From JBCCDY01 sp039030555 (GTDB lineage: Bacteria; Bacteroidota; Bacteroidia; Cytophagales; Cyclobacteriaceae), in assembly GCA_039030555.1 (NCBI GenBank), contig JBCCDY010000002.1:186001-250000 (forward strand): a DNA stretch of 64,000 bases, given 5' to 3'. Position 1 is the first letter of the stretch, and each line of letters begins with the position of its first letter. Made by a program: the position numbers and the translations under genes. This document shows, piece by piece, positions 34,784-43,567 of this stretch. The notes beneath the pieces are model-generated. The model did no database searches, was not told the origin of the DNA, and saw only the letters and a program-made list of their open reading frames with translations.

Positions 34784-36220
34784 CTAGAATTTTATGATCC
34801 TCAAAGACTCTTTCATGCCCAATTGATCAATACTTTTCACATAGTTTTCTACTAATTCTGAAAATCTTGATAGATCAGTGCCCCAAATACTTTTATCGGA
34901 TAATACGGAGTTTGTTATTTCGTGATAGTCATTTTGGTTCCACAATGCTTTCATCTTTTCTATGATATAAGGTTCATCACTAAGATCGATCGTCTCTCCG
35001 TTTTCTTCGCCTTGATAAAAGCAAATCAATGCTGAAAGGGCAAAAAGAAGCCTTTTGGGATTAATAGATTTCAAACGCTCATATTCCAGTATGGAGGGTA
35101 AAACCCTCGTTTTGAATTTTGAAAAGCTGTTTAAAGCAATAGAAATAAGCTGATGCTTGATGGCTGGATTCCTGAACCTTTCCAAGGTTTTGCTAGCGTA
35201 ATCTTCCAGTTGTTTCTCATCACCCTGTAGAGTAGGTAGAATCTCTTCAAACAGAGCTTCGTTTAGAAAGAAGGAGAGCTGGTCATCTTCAAGGGTATCC
35301 TTCACAGTCCTTAAGCCATATAAATAGGAGACAGGCACCATAACGGTATGGAGTCCATTAAGTACTCTTACTTTTCGGGTTCTATAGGCATCAAGATCAT
35401 TGGTAAAAACTACATTCAATCCGGCCTTTTGAGCTGGTAAAACTTCCTGTATCCAATCTGGCCCCTCAATCACCCATAGATGAAAGTATTCAGCCTCTAC
35501 CAATATTTCATCCTGATAACCAGTTTGCCCCCAGTATTTTTGGATACTATCCTTAGGAAAACCCGGTACAATTCTGTCGACGAGCGTGTTGCAAAAAGTG
35601 ACTTTCTTGTTTACCCAATCCTGAAAATAGTTTCCTAGATTCCAGTGTTCGATATATTGGCAGATAGTCTTTTGGAGCTTCTCTCCATTCTTATCTATAA
35701 GTTCGCATGGCAGGACTACTATCCGCTCTGACTCAGGAATAGTTTGATAACGATGAAATAAAAACTGTGTTAATTTGCCGGGAAAGGTATCAGAAACCCC
35801 ATTTTTTGGGCGATTACTTTCATCAAATGCAATCCCTGCTTCTGTGGTATTGGAAACGATTATTTGGATGCTTTCATCCTCTGCACACTTCAGGAATTTT
35901 TTAAAATGACTATAAGGATTAATGACTTCATTAACACAGTCGATCAGATCAACCTGAGACATGAACTGGGCTCCTTCGTATCCATTCAGTGCAACGTGGT
36001 AAATGCCATCCTGTGAATTTATGAGTTCGGCCATTCCGTGATTTAATGGCTGAATAATCTTAATACCAGAGTTAAAATCAGATTCCTGATTCATTCTCGA
36101 AACCATCCAGTCAACAAATGCCCGAAGGAAATTTCCCTCTCCAAACTGGATGATTCTGGTTGGATACTTGAAAGTTTGCTTAGCGGTAGATCTGTTAAGT
36201 TTTTCAATAACTTTTTCCAT
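34784..36220 (-). CDS. uxaB: Tagaturonate reductase (altronate oxidoreductase)
   Basis: 478 residues, normal length. It is a polyol-type long-chain dehydrogenase: RIIQFGEGNFLRAFVDWMV at the N-terminus, IIVSNTTEAGIAFDE, LPCELIDKNGEKL, FCNTLVDRIVPGFP, and the catalytic region RKVRVLNGLHTVMVPVSYLYG. The N-terminal FGEGNFLRAF block separates UxaB from UxuB and MtlD. It reduces tagaturonate to altronate with NADH for UxaA. It is convergent with uxaA and so has its own promoter, upstream at 36221-36464, where a 16-bp palindrome lies. Confidence 0.96.
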   Translation of the reverse strand: MEKVIEKLNRSTAKQTFKYPTRIIQFGEGNFLRAFVDWMVSRMNQESDFNSGIKIIQPLNHGMAELINSQDGIYHVALNGYEGAQFMSQVDLIDCVNEVINPYSHFKKFLKCAEDESIQIIVSNTTEAGIAFDESNRPKNGVSDTFPGKLTQFLFHRYQTIPESERIVVLPCELIDKNGEKLQKTICQYIEHWNLGNYFQDWVNKKVTFCNTLVDRIVPGFPKDSIQKYWGQTGYQDEILVEAEYFHLWVIEGPDWIQEVLPAQKAGLNVVFTNDLDAYRTRKVRVLNGLHTVMVPVSYLYGLRTVKDTLEDDQLSFFLNEALFEEILPTLQGDEKQLEDYASKTLERFRNPAIKHQLISIALNSFSKFKTRVLPSILEYERLKSINPKRLLFALSALICFYQGEENGETIDLSDEPYIIEKMKALWNQNDYHEITNSVLSDKSIWGTDLSRFSELVENYVKSIDQLGMKESLRIIKF

Positions 36221-36272
36221 GTCAATAACCTTGATTTTAAGACATGGGGGTTGATTAAAACCCTGACGTTGT

Positions 36273-36288
36273 ACTTACATTGGTAAGT
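36273..36288. promoter_or_regulatory. Small palindrome upstream of uxaB
   Basis: ACTTAC-ATTG-GTAAGT is a perfect 6-bp inverted repeat about 50 bases before the uxaB start. It could be an operator for a uronate regulator. It differs from the CG-centred sites before the LacI gene, and I saw no second copy in the window. Confidence 0.35.
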
Positions 36289-36464
36289 GATTATTAGATG
36301 GTATTAGAACTTTTTTGACAGAGACGTAAGTATATTGAATGGGGTTATTTCAAGTATTGCATACATTTTTCTGTACTTTTTTAGATACTGTTATACTAAA
36401 TATAGAAATGTAAAGTTTTTCAGGTTTGCTGATGGTAAATATGGAAGTGATGTATTGAAGTAAG

Positions 36465-39400
36465 ATGATAGAACTAAAATGGTCAGTCTTTCAGGAGAAA
36501 TTCTTTGGAAAAGAACAAGAAGCTTTTGAGTCTCTTGCTTACGAACTCTTTTGTCAAGAACATAACCAACCATTTGGTATACACTCATACCAAGACCAAA
36601 CAGGTATTGAAACTGATCCTATTAAAATAGGGAAGGATTATATAGGTTTTCAAGCAAAATTCCTTGAAGTAAAACCATCTGGTAGAAAATTAAAGCTGAT
36701 TAAAGCTTTGAAGAGTTCGAAAAATAAAAACTCTGAATTAACAAAGATTCTGTTTTACTTAAACCAGCCTTTCTCTGAAAGCCCTCTTCCTAATCTGAAA
36801 AAATCACAAGTACAAACTGAAATAGAAGATGAGGCTGAAAAGCTAAACATTAAACTTTATTGGAAAGTACCGAGTCAATTAAAAATCCAACTTTCACAAC
36901 CAGAGAATCAAAGAATTTATAACCGCTATTTCACCAGACTTAACTTACCCACATCAAATGAAATTCTAAAGAAGTTTAGATCCTCTTCTTTTCACCTGAG
37001 AAACGTCACTTCACATTTCGAGGGCCTGGAAGATTCCCATATTCCTCGTAAGGAGACTACGCAATTAATGAATTGGGTCAAAAAACCACTAGGAAAGGAT
37101 GAAAAAGGTGTCATGCTTTTGGTAGGTAATGCGGGATACGGTAAAAGTGTGATCATTAAGGACTTGTACGAAGGTCTAAATCATGAAAAAATTCCAGTTT
37201 TAGGTATTAAAGCAGATAAATATTACGCAAAGAATAAGAAGGAACTTCAGGAACGATTGGATTTTGGGGTTCCTGTTGAAACATTGGTAGAAACACTTGC
37301 TGTAACAAATGATTACGTAGTCATCCTGATTGACCAAATTGATGCACTCTCTCAATCCATGTCTGCTAAGAGGGAGTATCTTGATGCATTTCAGTTGCTT
37401 GTAAATAGTCTAGCTTCCATTAGTGGAGTACGAGTAATTATATCGGTAAGAACTTATGATCTCAATTATGATACTGATCTTCGCTATTACAATAATCAAA
37501 AAAGTGTCAAAGTTGGGTTACTTGATCAACTTGACGTCCAAAAGATCCTAACACAAAAGGAAATAGACCAACAACAGATAAGTCCTAAATTATTGGAATT
37601 AATCCGTATTCCTCATCACTTGAACGTGCTATGCAAAGTCATTGAGGGTAACCAAACATTGCAAGGTATTCAAACCTTGCATGACTTATACAATGAGCTA
37701 TGGTATCAAAAAATCACTCAGTACTCGGAAGGCTCTTCTTGTAGAGAAGCCATTTACGAGATCACTTCTCAGATGTACATCAACCGGAGCATAAATCTTT
37801 CCAAATTTAAAATCGAGGAAAAGTATTTCACAGTCATTGAGTATTTGAAGAGTAATTCGCTTTTGGTAGAATCACGGAATGAAATTCAATTTTTTCATCA
37901 AACATTTTTCGATTACTGTTTTGCTCAACATTTTGTTGAGAGTGGCCAATCCATCGAAAATTATATTTTAATTAACCATCAAGGGCTACACATAAGAGCT
38001 ACTCTAAAGATGGTTATTAGTTTTTTGAGGGATCACGATTTAAGGTTGTATATAAGCACTTTAAGAAGGGTCTTGAAAAGTTCAAAATTCAGATATCATA
38101 TAAAAGTTCTGCTGATTACTGAATTAGGCTATAGAGAACATCCGAATGAACTTGAAAAGGATTTTGTCCATCGATATATTCTATCTGACAATAACTGGAA
38201 AGACATTTTCATTGAGGCTGTGAATACGGTCGCGTGGTTGGATTTTTTGGATCTAGTAGGAGAGTTGAAAAAACTGGTTACTGGAAAACCTATTAACAAC
38301 AAACTAGAAGATTTTATTAGTCGCATACGAAGGATTGATCAAAATACTCAGGAGGATCGATCAAATCTGGTTTACCACCTTTTTAGAAAGTTACTGCCTG
38401 CATCTAGACATAGAATACTTCAGATTATTCATGACTTACCGGAATTCACTAATAAACCAAGATTTGTATTTCGACTACTATATTTTATTAATAAATGGGA
38501 TAATCCTTTGGCTATGAATCTTTTTGAACGGTATGCAAAGGGTGAGATATCGAAGGACACTCACGGATTTTATAAAATACTGGAAGACGCAGCCAAAAAT
38601 GATCTTGATTGGACCTTAAAGATTTACGGTAGGCATTTGAAGGAAAAAAATAATGCTAAAAAGCATTTTTATGAGAAACCCGATCTTGGATATGATGATT
38701 GTGAATTATTCAAAAATCTTTTTGCACTTAATCTTGAAAAGGTGTTTGACTTCACACTTAATTTTATAAAAGCTACAACTGAGGGAGTATCTCAAGATGA
38801 AGATTATTCAAGATTGTGGTCCGACTTACCTCATGGTTTTACATACTCAGAATCAAATCATAATGATTATGAGGAGGTTTATCGTCTTTTAATTGATAAA
38901 GCCAAGCAATTATCTACCGAAAACCCTTCAAAATATGAAGGGTTTGTCAAAAATCATTTAAATGATAATTCGCAGACTATTCTTTTGATTTTAGCAGTCA
39001 GTTTGCAGGAACAATCGAAAGAATGGACTTCTTTAACCCTTGATTTTCTGGATGCCTACTTCAATAAAGAAGGATTTGAAACATCAGATATCGAATACTA
39101 TGTAAGAGAACTGATCACAAATTCATACCAGCACTTCACATTAGATCAAAGGCTAAAGGTGAATGAGCTAATTCTAAATATTGACCCTAAAAGAGATAAG
39201 GAGGTCAATGTGGATCGGGAGGGAATGAAATGTCATTATCTAAAATGGTATGGAAAAACTAAATATGAATACCTGTGTGCTATTCCTTATGATTTCTTGT
39301 TTGAGCAGCCATTTCTAAAAAAAGCATATCAGGAACTAAAACGTAAGTTTGGAGAATTTCAAGATCAAAAACCAAGCGGTACTATTGTAAGAGCAGTACC

Positions 39401-40802
39401 TTCACCTCTTCCTTTATCTGCGTATGAAAATATGAGTTTCAAAGAATGGGAAAATTCATTTTTAAAATATGAAAAAGACGGCTTTCCCGATTACTTCGGA
39501 CCCTTTAGAGGTTCAAGAACAGAGCATTCAAGGGCATTCAAAAAACAGGTGACTGATCGACCTTCAGAATTTTCTGAATTCGTGGAAAAACTAATTGACG
39601 AAAACCGAGTAAATCAAGATTATATATTATCTGGATTGACTGGTCTTAAAGAGGGTGAATATGATCCTACTGAGTTCTTGAAACTATTCAAGAAAGCACT
39701 AAACTTGGATTTAGACCGGGAACATACCTTGTATTTAATCTGGCTCGTCGATCATCTGATTGATTCTAAGAATTGCGATGATGAGGTAATAAACTTTTTG
39801 TGTGATTTTGCTATCAATCATGAAGATCCATCAACAAACGAGAAAGTAGAGGATTCAATTCAACATGGAATTAATACTGTAAGAGGCGCGGCAGTTAGCA
39901 GGCTACCTTATTTATTATCATATCCACATCATTCAAATATTATTTTTAAAACTATTGAGAAGGTACTGGAAGACCCAAGTACTAGTGTGAAAGCCACATT
40001 GATTCCTAATTTATATTACCTCATGAATCTGGATAAAGAAAGATCGCTGAAGATTTTCTTAAAAGTAGTCGAGTTCAATAGACCAGAGTTACTAAAACAT
40101 ACTCCGAGAACAGTTCAACATTTATCATATCACTTTTTCAAAGAGTTAAAGCCTTATTTTCTGAGAGCTTTGGATTATGAAGAAATACAAGGAGATGTTG
40201 CTGTGATTCTTGCTGTTTTATGGATTAATAATGTTGAAAACTGTTATGAGCAATTAAATGAGTTTCTCAAAAAAAGTTCAGATGCTCGATCTAGGATGAT
40301 CGATGTAGCTATACATAATTTATTTGATGATAATAATATTACAAGAGAAAGAAGTAAAAAGCTGTTCCTCAAATTTTTAAACAGCAAAGATGAAAAGGTT
40401 ATTCAGGAATATTCTACAGCTTTCTTGTACTTAAAAAATAGAAGTGAAGATACCTTTAAAAAAATATTCCCTTTACTTCTTAAATATTCAAAATCCAATG
40501 TGGTTAAAAGCTCTCCACATTATTACTATGAATATCTGCTATCAAACGCAAAAGAGTATCCGAAAGAATGTATCGATTTGATTTCAAGATTTAGAAATTA
40601 TGATAAACCAGATATCTCAAAAAGCGGATATTACAGTGACGATCCAGTTAAGATTCTTGTTGGTGTTTATAACAGTCTTAGAAATGTAAAGGAATCAGAT
40701 AAAAAATATAAAGAAAAAAGTATGAAAATATTTGATCAGTTATTAAAGGATAACAGGTTCAGATATTCCGCTAATAATGTCACCGATCAGGTTGAGTCGT
40801 AA
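36465..40802 (+). CDS. Mrr-like nuclease / STAND NTPase fusion, candidate antiphage sensor (Avs-like architecture)
   Basis: 1445 residues in one frame. Residues 1-130 look like a restriction-endonuclease fold: helix with E19/E22, then GIE49TD and the Q63-A-K65 strand, the QxK variant of PD-(D/E)xK typical of Mrr-type nucleases. A P-loop NTPase follows, with Walker A G221-NAGYGK-S228, Walker B ILID290-QID and a sensor-like VRVIISVRTYDL, then a winged-helix-like region. The remaining ~900 residues are helical and repetitive, as in TPR/HEAT solenoid sensors. This domain order matches STAND (Avs, especially Avs4-like) proteins that detect phage proteins and then cut DNA. No partner gene is adjacent. 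Codon choice looks AT-richer than the uronate genes (not measured). Confidence 0.85.
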   Translation: MIELKWSVFQEKFFGKEQEAFESLAYELFCQEHNQPFGIHSYQDQTGIETDPIKIGKDYIGFQAKFLEVKPSGRKLKLIKALKSSKNKNSELTKILFYLNQPFSESPLPNLKKSQVQTEIEDEAEKLNIKLYWKVPSQLKIQLSQPENQRIYNRYFTRLNLPTSNEILKKFRSSSFHLRNVTSHFEGLEDSHIPRKETTQLMNWVKKPLGKDEKGVMLLVGNAGYGKSVIIKDLYEGLNHEKIPVLGIKADKYYAKNKKELQERLDFGVPVETLVETLAVTNDYVVILIDQIDALSQSMSAKREYLDAFQLLVNSLASISGVRVIISVRTYDLNYDTDLRYYNNQKSVKVGLLDQLDVQKILTQKEIDQQQISPKLLELIRIPHHLNVLCKVIEGNQTLQGIQTLHDLYNELWYQKITQYSEGSSCREAIYEITSQMYINRSINLSKFKIEEKYFTVIEYLKSNSLLVESRNEIQFFHQTFFDYCFAQHFVESGQSIENYILINHQGLHIRATLKMVISFLRDHDLRLYISTLRRVLKSSKFRYHIKVLLITELGYREHPNELEKDFVHRYILSDNNWKDIFIEAVNTVAWLDFLDLVGELKKLVTGKPINNKLEDFISRIRRIDQNTQEDRSNLVYHLFRKLLPASRHRILQIIHDLPEFTNKPRFVFRLLYFINKWDNPLAMNLFERYAKGEISKDTHGFYKILEDAAKNDLDWTLKIYGRHLKEKNNAKKHFYEKPDLGYDDCELFKNLFALNLEKVFDFTLNFIKATTEGVSQDEDYSRLWSDLPHGFTYSESNHNDYEEVYRLLIDKAKQLSTENPSKYEGFVKNHLNDNSQTILLILAVSLQEQSKEWTSLTLDFLDAYFNKEGFETSDIEYYVRELITNSYQHFTLDQRLKVNELILNIDPKRDKEVNVDREGMKCHYLKWYGKTKYEYLCAIPYDFLFEQPFLKKAYQELKRKFGEFQDQKPSGTIVRAVPSPLPLSAYENMSFKEWENSFLKYEKDGFPDYFGPFRGSRTEHSRAFKKQVTDRPSEFSEFVEKLIDENRVNQDYILSGLTGLKEGEYDPTEFLKLFKKALNLDLDREHTLYLIWLVDHLIDSKNCDDEVINFLCDFAINHEDPSTNEKVEDSIQHGINTVRGAAVSRLPYLLSYPHHSNIIFKTIEKVLEDPSTSVKATLIPNLYYLMNLDKERSLKIFLKVVEFNRPELLKHTPRTVQHLSYHFFKELKPYFLRALDYEEIQGDVAVILAVLWINNVENCYEQLNEFLKKSSDARSRMIDVAIHNLFDDNNITRERSKKLFLKFLNSKDEKVIQEYSTAFLYLKNRSEDTFKKIFPLLLKYSKSNVVKSSPHYYYEYLLSNAKEYPKECIDLISRFRNYDKPDISKSGYYSDDPVKILVGVYNSLRNVKESDKKYKEKSMKIFDQLLKDNRFRYSANNVTDQVES

Positions 40803-40804
40803 AA

Positions 40805-40834
40805 AAAGCCTCATCGTTTGTTTGATGAGGCTTT
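40805..40834. terminator. Bidirectional terminator between the STAND gene and the tRNA
   Basis: AAAGCCTCATC (40805-40815) and GATGAGGCTTT (40824-40834) form a perfect 11-bp stem with an eight-base loop. A-runs on the left and T-runs on the right let it serve the plus-strand gene and the minus-strand tRNA. Confidence 0.9.
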
Positions 40835-40841
40835 CGTTTAG

Positions 40842-40915
40842 TGGGCCCACCTGGGCTCGAACCAGGGACCCCTTGATTATGAGTCAAGTGCTCTAACCAG
40901 CTGAGCTATAGGCCC
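40842..40915 (-). tRNA. tRNA with CAT anticodon (Ile2 or elongator Met)
   Basis: 74-nt cloverleaf on the minus strand. The acceptor GGGCCTA pairs with TGGGCCC (one G-U), the D-arm is GCTCAGCTGGTTAGAGC, the anticodon arm is CTTGA-CTCATAA-TCAAG and the T-arm is CCTGG-TTCGAGC-CCAGG. The discriminator is A and CCA is not encoded. The C4-G69 and C5-G68 pairs are those TilS uses to recognise tRNA-Ile2 in E. coli, which favours lysidine-modified Ile2, but an elongator Met tRNA cannot be excluded. Confidence 0.96.
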
Positions 40916-40994
40916 TTCAAAAAGAGTTTGAACATCTCCTTGAAAAATGGAGTGCAATATTACATATTTGCCCACATTCTTACAACGATTAGCC

Positions 40995-41618
40995 GTGGAA
41001 TTAAACGGAGTAAACGCTATTATTTTTGATTTGGGTGGTGTGATTATTAACCTGGACACCAGCCGGACATTTGACCGCCTTCAAAATATGGCGAGTAATG
41101 TCAATAAAAGTACCGAATTAGAAAACCTCTACAACAAAGGCTTCTTCAATGAATATGAGCGTGGTAATATTTCCGATCCAGAATTTCGAAAGGAGCTCTC
41201 GAAAGTTTTTCAATTTAATGAAGACCAATTACATGAGATTGACGAGGCTTGGAACGCGATGCTTTTAGATATTCCATCAAGCCGGATCGATCTGGTTAAA
41301 CGATTAAAGGCCGGTTACGAAGTTTACGTGCTAAGTAACACGAACCAAATCCACATTGATAAGTTTAACAAAATACTTTTCAACTCTGTGGGAGAAACCG
41401 ATTTAGATCATATTTTTCATAAGGCTTATTATTCGCATAGAACGGGATACAGGAAACCAGAAAAGGAGATCTATCAATTGGTACTCGATCAACATGAACT
41501 TCACTCAGGCTCGACTTTGTTCGTTGATGATAATCCCCACAATATAGAAGCAGCTCAAAGTTTAAGTTTGAAGACGCTTCATATTCCGGAGGGAGACGAT
41601 ATTTTAAATCACTTATGA
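40995..41618 (+). CDS. HAD-superfamily hydrolase (subfamily IA)
   Basis: About 207 residues from GTG at 40995; an in-frame ATG at 40947 adds 16 residues without family match. HAD motif I is FDLGGVIIN, with the nucleophile aspartate in IIFD; motif II is VYVLSNTN; motif III has the lysine of YRKPEKEIYQ; motif IV is LFVDDNPHN. A four-helix cap lies between motifs I and II. It is a phosphatase or dehalogenase-like hydrolase with unknown small-molecule substrate. Its stop overlaps the start of the M50 protease by four bases, which suggests cotranscription. Confidence 0.93.
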   Translation: MELNGVNAIIFDLGGVIINLDTSRTFDRLQNMASNVNKSTELENLYNKGFFNEYERGNISDPEFRKELSKVFQFNEDQLHEIDEAWNAMLLDIPSSRIDLVKRLKAGYEVYVLSNTNQIHIDKFNKILFNSVGETDLDHIFHKAYYSHRTGYRKPEKEIYQLVLDQHELHSGSTLFVDDNPHNIEAAQSLSLKTLHIPEGDDILNHL

Positions 41619-42823
41619 ATCAAAGAAAACAACGCCTAATTCAATTAGGACTTTTTATTCTTACGCTAATCTTAACCACAATCTCAGGTGCGGAATGGAT
41701 GTATGCTAGAAGCCTGATCTATTCATTTGAACCCTTGACGTTCTCTGAAGTATTGTCGGGCTTGGAGTATTCCATTCCTTTTCTGTTGATACTTACGGTT
41801 CATGAATTCGGGCATTACTTCATGGCGCAGTATCACAAGGTAAAAGTCACTTTACCATTTTATATTCCTTTATGGTTGGGTTTTATCGGAGCCCCTTCTA
41901 TTGGAACTATGGGTGCTTTTATCGCTATCCAACAGAAGAGAATGACTAAAAAGCAATATTTCGATATTGGTGTGGCAGGCCCTTTAGCTGGTTTTGTAGT
42001 AGCGTTAGCAGTGATTTTTTATGGATTTTCAAACTTGCCCGAACCTGAACATATCTTTGAGATCCACCCGGAGTATGAGTTTTTCGGTAAAGACTATGAG
42101 CAGTACGTTTATGATGCAGATACCTTTTTTACCAAAACTCAGTATGAACAAAAATTAGGAAAACCGGCTAAGGACTATTGGCTTGATACCGTCAGAGTTG
42201 GAAATGTTGAAGGAGGATTGAGTCTTGGCAATAACCTGATTTATATGTGGTTCACTGAAAACGTTGCAGAGCAACCGCAGCTGGTTCCTAATCCATTTGA
42301 GCTTTTTCATTACCCATGGTTATTTGCAGGGTATCTCGCGTTATTTTTTACAGCTTTGAATTTATTGCCAATCGGACAGTTGGATGGCGGGCATGTCGTA
42401 TTTGGACTTTTTGGGTATAAAAGACATAAGATTATTTCTTTATCCCTGTTTAGTCTCTTCGTTTTTTATGCAGGCTTGGGGCTTATTAATCCCTATATGC
42501 CTTTCGATGATCTCATATGGTATATTCCTATGTATGTTTTAGGGCTTTTATTTGTCTTTCAATCAGCTTCAAAAAATCTGCTCACTAAGCTTACTTTTGC
42601 CATCAGCATATTTTCAGGACAATTTATTATAGCCTATTTTAATCCGACCATCGAAGGCTATTCAGGATGGCTCTTCTTTGCTTTCATTTTAGGTAGGTTC
42701 CTAGGTCTAAAGCATCCACCGGCCGTTGATAATGAACCACTGGATAACAAAAGAAAAATTATTGGCTGGTTAGCACTTCTGGTATTTGTGTTATCCTTTA
42801 GTCCCAGTCCTTTTTCTGCCTAG
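41615..42823 (+). CDS. Site-2 protease family (M50) membrane metalloprotease
   Basis: 402 residues with several membrane helices. The zinc motif is H63-E-F-G-H67 in LTVHEFGHYFMA, and the second ligand motif is LLPIGQLDGGHVVFG. The protein lacks a PDZ domain, so it belongs to the compact group of S2P homologues rather than RseP. Members cut within membranes, often in regulated proteolysis of anti-sigma factors, but the substrate is unknown. It is coupled to the HAD gene by a four-base overlap. Confidence 0.93.
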   Translation: MNQRKQRLIQLGLFILTLILTTISGAEWMYARSLIYSFEPLTFSEVLSGLEYSIPFLLILTVHEFGHYFMAQYHKVKVTLPFYIPLWLGFIGAPSIGTMGAFIAIQQKRMTKKQYFDIGVAGPLAGFVVALAVIFYGFSNLPEPEHIFEIHPEYEFFGKDYEQYVYDADTFFTKTQYEQKLGKPAKDYWLDTVRVGNVEGGLSLGNNLIYMWFTENVAEQPQLVPNPFELFHYPWLFAGYLALFFTALNLLPIGQLDGGHVVFGLFGYKRHKIISLSLFSLFVFYAGLGLINPYMPFDDLIWYIPMYVLGLLFVFQSASKNLLTKLTFAISIFSGQFIIAYFNPTIEGYSGWLFFAFILGRFLGLKHPPAVDNEPLDNKRKIIGWLALLVFVLSFSPSPFSA

Positions 42824-42874
42824 CAATAAGGATAAGTACTAAGAGGTTTCCTCTACGAGTCACCTATTTCAGAC

Positions 42875-43243
42875 TTAATTAGATAAACTTTTTAATAAGA
42901 ACTGAAGACTCGAATACTTCGACTGGACCAATTTGACTTCTCCTTGAGTTTTTTTTCGTGCCTGATAGTCTTTGTAGATATTAACCCACCATACAGGAAG
43001 AATTAAAAATTGCCATAATTGAATTTGAGTTCTTCTGTAATCAATGTCAGGTATTTCGTTCATGGCTTCCCTAAAAACAGGATTTTCAATTCTTTCATTA
43101 ACAAATCTCTTTAATTCCAGAGAATATTTTGAGAAGGATTCAATTTCCTCAGAAGAATCATCCCCGTTAATTATTCGATCTGCACTTGCCAAAATATCTG
43201 TTAATTGCCGATTTAGCAAAGAGAAAGCTTTTTCCTGTTCCAT
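42875..43243 (-). CDS. Hypothetical helical protein
   Basis: 122 residues. The N-terminal two thirds is helical and charged (AFSLLNRQLTDILASADRII, SLELKRFVNERI). Residues about 85-100 are hydrophobic and aromatic (WQFLILPVWWVNIY), possibly one membrane helix or an amphipathic surface. No family recognised. It is downstream of the rhodanese gene on the same strand with a 30-base gap and convergent with the protease gene. Confidence 0.75.
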   Translation of the reverse strand: MEQEKAFSLLNRQLTDILASADRIINGDDSSEEIESFSKYSLELKRFVNERIENPVFREAMNEIPDIDYRRTQIQLWQFLILPVWWVNIYKDYQARKKTQGEVKLVQSKYSSLQFLLKSLSN

Positions 43244-43273
43244 AAGCTTACAGGTATAAACAATATTCTTAAG

Positions 43274-43567
43274 TCACTCGAGATACCCTTCAATTCCACC
43301 AATAAGGTTTCTGACGTTTGAAAAACCTTGTTGTTTCAGAAATGCTTGAGCTTGGGCGCTTCGTCCTCCGGATTTACAGTGGACAATAACCTCTTCATTT
43401 TTTAAATCTTCTAACTCAGAAACCTTTTGAGGTAACGTACCTAATGGGATTAATTTGGCGCCAATATTTTTTACATCGAATTCCCATTGTTCCCTTACGT
43501 CAATAAGGTTGAGATCTTCGTTTTTATCTAGTCGTTCTTTAAGTTCTGAAGCTGTTATATCAGTCAT
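43274..43567 (-). CDS. Rhodanese-like domain protein
   Basis: 97 residues, one complete rhodanese domain: LNLIDVREQWEF at the N-side and the active-site loop C64-KSGGRS. It ends in LIGGIEGYLE. Single-domain rhodaneses carry persulfide sulfur for sulfur transfer or detoxification. The start overlaps the stop of the upstream T9SS gene by eight bases. Confidence 0.94.
   Translation of the reverse strand: MTDITASELKERLDKNEDLNLIDVREQWEFDVKNIGAKLIPLGTLPQKVSELEDLKNEEVIVHCKSGGRSAQAQAFLKQQGFSNVRNLIGGIEGYLE

Noticed and set aside
36400..40915. Duplicated tRNA end marking an integrated element
   Set aside because: The tRNA 3' sequence was not found again to the left of the nuclease-STAND gene, and no integrase is present.
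42842..42854. AGAGG/CCTCT hairpin between the M50 protease and the minus-strand hypothetical gene
   Set aside because: Only five base pairs, a three-base loop and no T run; too weak to call a terminator.
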